From DASUPK01 sp035456265 (GTDB lineage: Bacteria > Actinomycetota > Thermoleophilia > Solirubrobacterales > 70-9), in contig DATIDP010000163.1 of NCBI GenBank assembly GCA_035456265.1, positions 1-9,457 of the forward strand: 9,457 nucleotides of DNA, in the 5' to 3' direction. The notes beneath the pieces are model-generated. The model was given only the letters and a program-made list of their open reading frames with translations. It was not told the origin of the DNA and made no database searches. Every line of letters starts with the position of its first letter. Position 1 is the stretch's first letter. Positions 5,587 to 9,457 of this stretch are shown in pieces. A program made the position numbers and the translations under genes.

Positions 5587-5615
5587 GTGACAGGGACGCC
5601 CGCGGGCGGCATGAT
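5587..5615 (+). promoter_or_regulatory. Sigma-70-type promoter of the acyltransferase gene
   Basis: GTGACA (5587-5592, 5 of 6 to TTGACA), a 17-nt spacer and CATGAT (5610-5615, 4 of 6 to TATAAT) end 6 nt before ATG 5622. The gene has no Shine-Dalgarno site, so transcription probably starts at or next to the ATG. It is back to back with the csbD promoter, 3 bp apart. Confidence 0.55.
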
Positions 5616-5621
5616 CAGCCC

Positions 5622-6962
5622 ATGGGCAAAGCGACCAGGGAGCGCCTCAGCCAGGACGACGCCCAGATCCTGCGCCTGGAGTCGGCCGTGATCAAGGGCC
5701 ACACCGGCAAGGTCGTGGTCATTGCCCCCGGCTCGGACGGGCGCGCGCTCTCCATTGAGCGCCTTCGCGATCAGGTGGGCGAGCGGATGGCGGCCTTCCC
5801 GAGACTCGGCGAGCGGATCGAGGAGCCGCGCTTCGGGCTCGGCCGCCCCGCCTGGGTGGAGGCACCCGACGTCGATCTCACCTGGCACCTCGCCATGGCC
5901 GAACGCGCGGATCCCCTCTCGGACGAGGAGCTCCGCCGAGCGGTCGGCGAGCTTATCTCCGAGCGGCTCGACCACACCCGCCCGCTCTGGCGGCTCGACG
6001 CGCTGCCCCTGACCGGCGAGCGGGTCGCGCTGGTGGGGCGCATCCACCACGCGATGGCGGACGGCGTCAGCGCGATCCGCCTGCTCGCCGGGGTGCTCTG
6101 GGACGCGAACGGTGAGCCGGCCCAGCCTTCGGATCGCAAGCAGGCCGGCACGGTGTCCAGGTCGGGTGGCGAGTCCAGCTCACCCGGAGCGCGTCCCGCC
6201 GCGCCCGAGGCGCGCGAGACGCGGATCGTGGTGCGTCTCCCCTCGGCCCTCTGGCGCGAGCTCCGACCCGGCCGGGACACGAAGCTCGACCAGCACATCG
6301 GCCCGGCGCGCGAGGTCGCCTGGACGAGCTTCCCGCTCGAGCGGCTGAAGCGCATCGGCCACGGCGCCGCCGGGCATGCGACCGTGAACGACGTCGTGCT
6401 CGCGGTCGTCGCCGGAGCCCTGCGCCGCTGGCTGCCGCAGGCCGGCGGGATCGCCGACGACCTCCGCGTCCAGTGCCCCGTCTGCCTCCATGCCCGCGAG
6501 GAGGCGGAGGGGCAGCTCGGCAACCGCGACTCCTTCATGAACCTGGACCTGCCGATCTCGGAGCCCGACCCGGCGGCGCGGCTGCGGACGATCAACACGG
6601 AGACCAGCGAGCGGAAGCTCGACCACGACCCCGATGCCCTCTACGCCTTCTTCCACGCGCTCGGCCGCTTCCGGCCGCTCTACCGCGGGGTGACCAGGCT
6701 GACCTCGGGTCCGCGCGAGTTCGCGCTCTCCGTCTCGAACGTGCCGGGGCCCAGGCGGCGGCCGCTCGTGCTCGGCCACGCGATCGAGCAGTTCTGCTCG
6801 TTCGCCGAGCCCGCCGATCGCCACGCGCTGCGGCTGTCGATCGTCTCCCTCGGGGGCGAGCTGGCGTTCGGCCTCTGCTCGGACCCCGACGCGATCACGG
6901 ACCTCGACCGCCTGCGCGGCGCCCTGGCCGACTCGATCGGCGAGCTGGAGGTCGCCGTCTGA
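5622..6962 (+). CDS. Wax ester synthase/diacylglycerol acyltransferase (WS/DGAT)
   Basis: This 446-residue enzyme transfers acyl groups from acyl-CoA to diacylglycerol or long-chain alcohols, making storage triacylglycerol or wax ester, usually at the inner membrane or lipid-body surface. The catalytic HHxxxDG motif is HHAMADG at residues 142-148. PLW (121-123), HATVNDVVLAVVAGALRRWL (NDVV at 256-259) and SNVPGP (372-377) follow in the expected order. Length is normal for the family. I chose ATG 5622: the open frame upstream crosses csbD and the terminator region and has no alternative start near the family N-terminus (LSQDDAQILRLES). A proline/serine-rich stretch at about 163-200 matches the variable linker between the two halves. 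Its stop overlaps the next ATG by one base. The choice between DGAT and wax synthase activity cannot be read from sequence. Confidence 0.93.
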   Translation: MGKATRERLSQDDAQILRLESAVIKGHTGKVVVIAPGSDGRALSIERLRDQVGERMAAFPRLGERIEEPRFGLGRPAWVEAPDVDLTWHLAMAERADPLSDEELRRAVGELISERLDHTRPLWRLDALPLTGERVALVGRIHHAMADGVSAIRLLAGVLWDANGEPAQPSDRKQAGTVSRSGGESSSPGARPAAPEARETRIVVRLPSALWRELRPGRDTKLDQHIGPAREVAWTSFPLERLKRIGHGAAGHATVNDVVLAVVAGALRRWLPQAGGIADDLRVQCPVCLHAREEAEGQLGNRDSFMNLDLPISEPDPAARLRTINTETSERKLDHDPDALYAFFHALGRFRPLYRGVTRLTSGPREFALSVSNVPGPRRRPLVLGHAIEQFCSFAEPADRHALRLSIVSLGGELAFGLCSDPDAITDLDRLRGALADSIGELEVAV

Positions 6963-7639
6963 TGCCAGCCAGGGCGAAGCCGAAGGGTTCCAAGGGGTCG
7001 CTCGCCGAGTACGAGCGCAGGCGCGACTTCTCGAAGACGAAGGAGCCCAGCGGCCGGAAGAGGAAGGCCAAGGCGAAGCGGAAGCACCCGCGCTTCGCGT
7101 TCCAGAAGCACTCGGCAACCTCGGAGCACTACGACCTTCGGCTGGAGGTCGACGGCGTCCTCGCCTCCTGGGCGATTCCGAAGGGCCCGTCGCTGGATCC
7201 ACGCGACAAGCGGCTCGCGATGCGCACGGAGGACCATCCGCTCGAGTACCTCGAATGGGAGGGCGTGATCCCGGAGGGGCAGTACGGCGCCGGGCCGATG
7301 ATCGTCTGGGACCGGGGCGTCTTCCAGAACATCTCGGAGACCAAGCGCGGCGAGCCCATGGACCTTCCCACGGCGATCGAGAAGGGCGACGTGAAGCTCT
7401 TCATGCTCGGCGAGAAGGTCAAGGGCGCCTACGCCCTGGTCCGCACGGGACCGCCGTCGGATCGCGAGAAGTGGCTGCTGATCAAGAAGCGCGACGAGGG
7501 CGCGGACGCGCGGCGCCGGCCGACCTCGTCGCAGCCCGAATCGGTGCTCAGCGGCCGCACCATCGAGCGGGTGCTGGAGGAGGAGGCCGAGCCCGGCCAG
7601 TTCCAGCGCCACCGCGCCCGGCGACGGACCCGGCGCTAG
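6962..7639 (+). CDS. Stand-alone LigD-type DNA 3'-phosphoesterase domain
   Basis: The 225-residue protein matches the phosphoesterase (PE) domain of the bacterial NHEJ ligase LigD, which trims 3'-phosphate and 3'-ribonucleotide ends before ligation. FAFQKHSATSEHYDLRLEVD, SWAIPKGPS, EDHPLEY, EGVIPEGQYGAGPMIVWDRG and WLLIKK are all present. His50, His56, Asp58, Arg60, His92 and Tyr96 correspond at a constant offset of 8 to His42, His48, Asp50, Arg52, His84 and Tyr88 of Pseudomonas LigD, as I recall it, so the active site looks intact. There is no ligase or polymerase domain. A Lys/Arg-rich N-terminus (about residues 1-42) and an Arg-rich C-terminus could bind DNA. Its ATG shares one base with the acyltransferase stop. 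No Ku or LigD core gene is in the window. Confidence 0.92.
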   Translation: MPARAKPKGSKGSLAEYERRRDFSKTKEPSGRKRKAKAKRKHPRFAFQKHSATSEHYDLRLEVDGVLASWAIPKGPSLDPRDKRLAMRTEDHPLEYLEWEGVIPEGQYGAGPMIVWDRGVFQNISETKRGEPMDLPTAIEKGDVKLFMLGEKVKGAYALVRTGPPSDREKWLLIKKRDEGADARRRPTSSQPESVLSGRTIERVLEEEAEPGQFQRHRARRRTRR

Positions 7640-7648
7640 TCTGCCCCC
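7637..7648 (+). promoter_or_regulatory. Possible leaderless -10 element of mmsA
   Basis: TAGTCT (7637-7642) fits TANNNT and ends 6 nt before ATG 7649. The gene has no Shine-Dalgarno site. The TAG is also the stop codon of the phosphoesterase gene. No -35 box is visible. Confidence 0.4.
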
Positions 7649-9112
7649 ATGGCCACCGCGGCCGAGGCAAGGACGCTTCAGAACTACATCGCGGGACGCT
7701 GGGTCGACGCCGCCGCCGGCGAGGCGCTCGACGACCGCGACCCGGCGACCGGCGAGCTCGCGGCGCGTGTTCCGCTCTCGGGTGCCGCCGACGTCGACGC
7801 CGCCGTGCGCGCCGCCAGCGACGCCCAGCCCGCCTGGCGCGAGGTCCCGCCGCAGGAGCGGGCGCGCGCCGTGCTCGCCCTGCGCGACGCGCTGGTGCGG
7901 AACCGGGAGGAGATCAGCGCGCTCGTCACGGCCGACATGGGCAAGACCCTGGCCGACGCCGATGGCGAGGTCGGGCGTGGGATCGAGTCCGTCGAGTCGG
8001 CGGCGGCGATTCCCCACCTGCTCAAGGGCGAGACGCTCGAGGGGGTCGCGACCGGCCTCGACGTCGAGCTCGTCCGCCAGCCGGTCGGCGTGGTCGCCGC
8101 GATCACCCCGTTCAACTTCCCGGCGATGATCCCGCTCTGGTTCCTGCCCTACGCGGTCGCCTGCGGCAACGCCTTCATCCTCAAGCCGTCGGAGCGCGAC
8201 CCGCGGCCCTCGACCCGGATCTGCGAGCTGATCGGCGAGGAGGAGATCTTCCCGCCGGGCGTCGTCAACCTGGTCCATGGCGGCCGTCAGGCCGTGGAGG
8301 GGATCCTCGGCCACGACGGCGTCGACGCGATCTCGTTCGTCGGGCAGGCCAGCACGGCCCGCCTGATCGCCACGCGGTCGGCCGAGACCGGCAAGCGGGT
8401 GCAGGCCCTCGGCGGAGCCAAGAACTCGATGATCGTCGCCGAGGACGCGAATCTGGACAGCGCCGTGCCGGCGATCATGGGATCTGCCTTCGGCGCGGCG
8501 GGCCAACGCTGCCTGGCCGGGTCGGTCTGCGTGATCGCCGGCGACGAGAACCGCCAGGCGGAGGTGCGGGATGCCCTGCAAAGCGCGGCCGAGGCGCTCA
8601 CCACCGGTCCCGGCGCCGACCCAGGGACGGACGTCTGCCCGATGGTCGCGCCCGAGGCGCGCGAGCGGGCCGAGGCGGCGGTCGCGACCGCAGAATCCGA
8701 GGGCGCAACCGTCCTGCTCGACGGCCGCATCGGCGGGGGCGAGGCCGGCGCCATGCTCGGCCCGACCCTGGTCGAGGTCTCGGACCCGGAGTCCGAGCTG
8801 GCGAGGGAGGAGATCTTCGGCCCGATCCTCGCGCTGGTGTCCGCGCCCGACCTGGACGCCGCGATCGAGTTCGCCAACGGCTCGCGCTACGGCAACGCGG
8901 GATCGATCTTCACCACCTCCGGCGCCGCCGCCCGGGCCTACCGCTGGGGCATCGAGGCCGGCATGCTCGGGGTCAACATCGGCGTCCCCGCGCCGGTCGC
9001 CTGGTTCCCCTTCTCGGGGTGGAAGGACTCGATCGACGGCGACCTGCACGCCAACGGCAAGGACGCGGTCGACTTCTACACCCGCAAGAAGGTCGTCACC
9101 AGCCGCTGGTAG
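7649..9112 (+). CDS. mmsA: CoA-acylating methylmalonate-semialdehyde dehydrogenase
   Basis: This 487-residue aldehyde dehydrogenase resembles MmsA/IolA, which converts methylmalonate semialdehyde (valine, thymine breakdown) or malonate semialdehyde (inositol, beta-alanine) to propionyl-CoA or acetyl-CoA with NAD+ and CoA. ITPFNFP holds the oxyanion-hole Asn156, ILKPSE holds Lys179, and GAAGQRCLAGS holds the catalytic Cys288. The usual ALDH general-base Glu is replaced: the segment reads VQALGGAKN, the MmsA signature of CoA-dependent members. EEIFGPIL and the C-terminal FPFSGWKDSIDGDLHANGK...YTRKKVVTSRW also fit MmsA. The start begins 9 bp after the phosphoesterase stop. No mmsB or inositol-catabolism gene is adjacent, so the source of its aldehyde is not shown here. 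It ends 7 bp from a convergent VIT-family gene. Confidence 0.9.
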   Translation: MATAAEARTLQNYIAGRWVDAAAGEALDDRDPATGELAARVPLSGAADVDAAVRAASDAQPAWREVPPQERARAVLALRDALVRNREEISALVTADMGKTLADADGEVGRGIESVESAAAIPHLLKGETLEGVATGLDVELVRQPVGVVAAITPFNFPAMIPLWFLPYAVACGNAFILKPSERDPRPSTRICELIGEEEIFPPGVVNLVHGGRQAVEGILGHDGVDAISFVGQASTARLIATRSAETGKRVQALGGAKNSMIVAEDANLDSAVPAIMGSAFGAAGQRCLAGSVCVIAGDENRQAEVRDALQSAAEALTTGPGADPGTDVCPMVAPEARERAEAAVATAESEGATVLLDGRIGGGEAGAMLGPTLVEVSDPESELAREEIFGPILALVSAPDLDAAIEFANGSRYGNAGSIFTTSGAAARAYRWGIEAGMLGVNIGVPAPVAWFPFSGWKDSIDGDLHANGKDAVDFYTRKKVVTSRW

Positions 9113-9119
9113 TCCGGCC

Positions 9120-9457
9120 CTAGGCCTGGCCGATCAGCGCGCCGGTCACCGCGACGATCAGCCCGCCCATCGTCACCTGCACGAGCGAGCTGCGCAACGA
9201 GACCTTCAGGAAGCGCTTGCGGACCCAGGCGATGGCGACGAGCTCGCCGGCGACCGTGATCGAGGCGAGGATGAGCGCGGTGTGCAGGTCGCTGATCACG
9301 AAGGGCAGCGCGTGGAACGCGCCGCCGAAGAAGGTGGCGCCGCCCGTGATCCATCCGCGGGAAAGCGAGGTGCCGCGTCCGGTGAGCTCGCCGTCGTCTG
9401 AGAGCGCCTCCGAGAGCCCCATGCTGATCCCCGCCCCGAGCGCCGCGGCGAGGCCGA
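9120..9457 (-). CDS. VIT/CCC1-family membrane protein, C-terminal part
   Basis: The C-terminal 111 residues are visible; the gene begins beyond the right edge. The sequence opens GLAAALGAGISMGLSEALSDDGELTGRG, the conserved VIT segment, then shows three membrane spans (about GWITGGATFFGGAFHALPFV, TALILASITVAGELVAIAWV and VQVTMGGLIVAVTGALIG). VIT/CCC1 proteins export or sequester Fe2+ and Mn2+. The SEALSDDGELTGRG wording also occurs in MbfA, where a ferritin-like domain precedes the VIT domain; whether such a domain is present lies outside the window. The ATG at 9422 is an internal methionine. It is convergent with mmsA, with 7 bp between stops and no hairpin terminator in that gap. Confidence 0.85.
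   Translation of the reverse strand, partial: GLAAALGAGISMGLSEALSDDGELTGRGTSLSRGWITGGATFFGGAFHALPFVISDLHTALILASITVAGELVAIAWVRKRFLKVSLRSSLVQVTMGGLIVAVTGALIGQA

Noticed and set aside
6680..9049. A 789-codon open frame on the minus strand across three plus-strand genes
   Set aside because: It is antisense to the acyltransferase, phosphoesterase and mmsA genes, all of which have intact family motifs. Long antisense frames are expected in high-G+C coding DNA, and its product shows no family features.
7255..9123. A 622-codon plus-strand frame overlapping the phosphoesterase and mmsA genes
   Set aside because: The product is mostly Arg, Gly, Ala and Pro, typical of an out-of-frame reading of G+C-rich DNA. 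The mmsA frame has catalytic motifs along its length.

Overview
The window is very G+C-rich, with strong G/C preference at third codon positions, frequent GTG starts and short intergenic gaps. The gene set (DUF1622 membrane protein, CsbD, a wax ester synthase/diacylglycerol acyltransferase, a free-standing LigD-type phosphoesterase, DUF429) and several apparently leaderless starts fit a high-G+C actinobacterium, perhaps a soil Thermoleophilia/Solirubrobacterales-like lineage. That placement is inference. It reads as ordinary chromosomal housekeeping and accessory DNA. I saw no transposase, phage gene, CRISPR array, rRNA or tRNA.

Layout. (1) 1-1206, minus: an exported ELWxxDGT-repeat protein whose 3' end lies beyond the left edge; its frame has no stop inside the window. 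(2) 1390-1779, plus: a DUF1622 membrane protein, divergent from the repeat protein across a 183-bp gap that holds two small inverted repeats. (3) 1782-3501, minus: an MBL-fold protein, a Nudix hydrolase and MsrA, in that transcription order. (4) 3534-5038, plus: a DUF429 protein overlapping the start of a multi-pass membrane protein. (5) 5039-5320: non-coding, with two intrinsic-terminator-like hairpins that both point to the minus strand and a foldable segment between them. (6) 5321-5506, minus: CsbD, behind a sigma-B/sigma-F-type promoter. (7) 5622-9112, plus: a WS/DGAT acyltransferase, a stand-alone LigD 3'-phosphoesterase domain with a 1-base overlap, and methylmalonate-semialdehyde dehydrogenase. 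(8) 9120-9457, minus: the C-terminal part of a VIT/CCC1-family (iron/manganese) membrane protein, cut by the right edge.

How the genes may work together. Stress and oxidative-damage functions recur: MsrA repairs oxidised methionine, Nudix enzymes often clear damaged or signalling nucleotides, CsbD belongs to the general stress regulon, the LigD phosphoesterase cleans 3' DNA ends, and VIT proteins move iron or manganese. The acyltransferase would store carbon as neutral lipid, and the dehydrogenase makes propionyl-CoA/acetyl-CoA that could feed it. These links come from co-location only.

The most notable signals are regulatory. A hexamer resembling a -10 box lies exactly 6 nt before four start codons. 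In two of these cases the TAG stop codon of the upstream gene forms the first half of the box. A well-spaced GTTT-N15-GGGTA promoter lies before csbD. The minus strand of the 5041-5235 gap may encode a small RNA or a very small protein.
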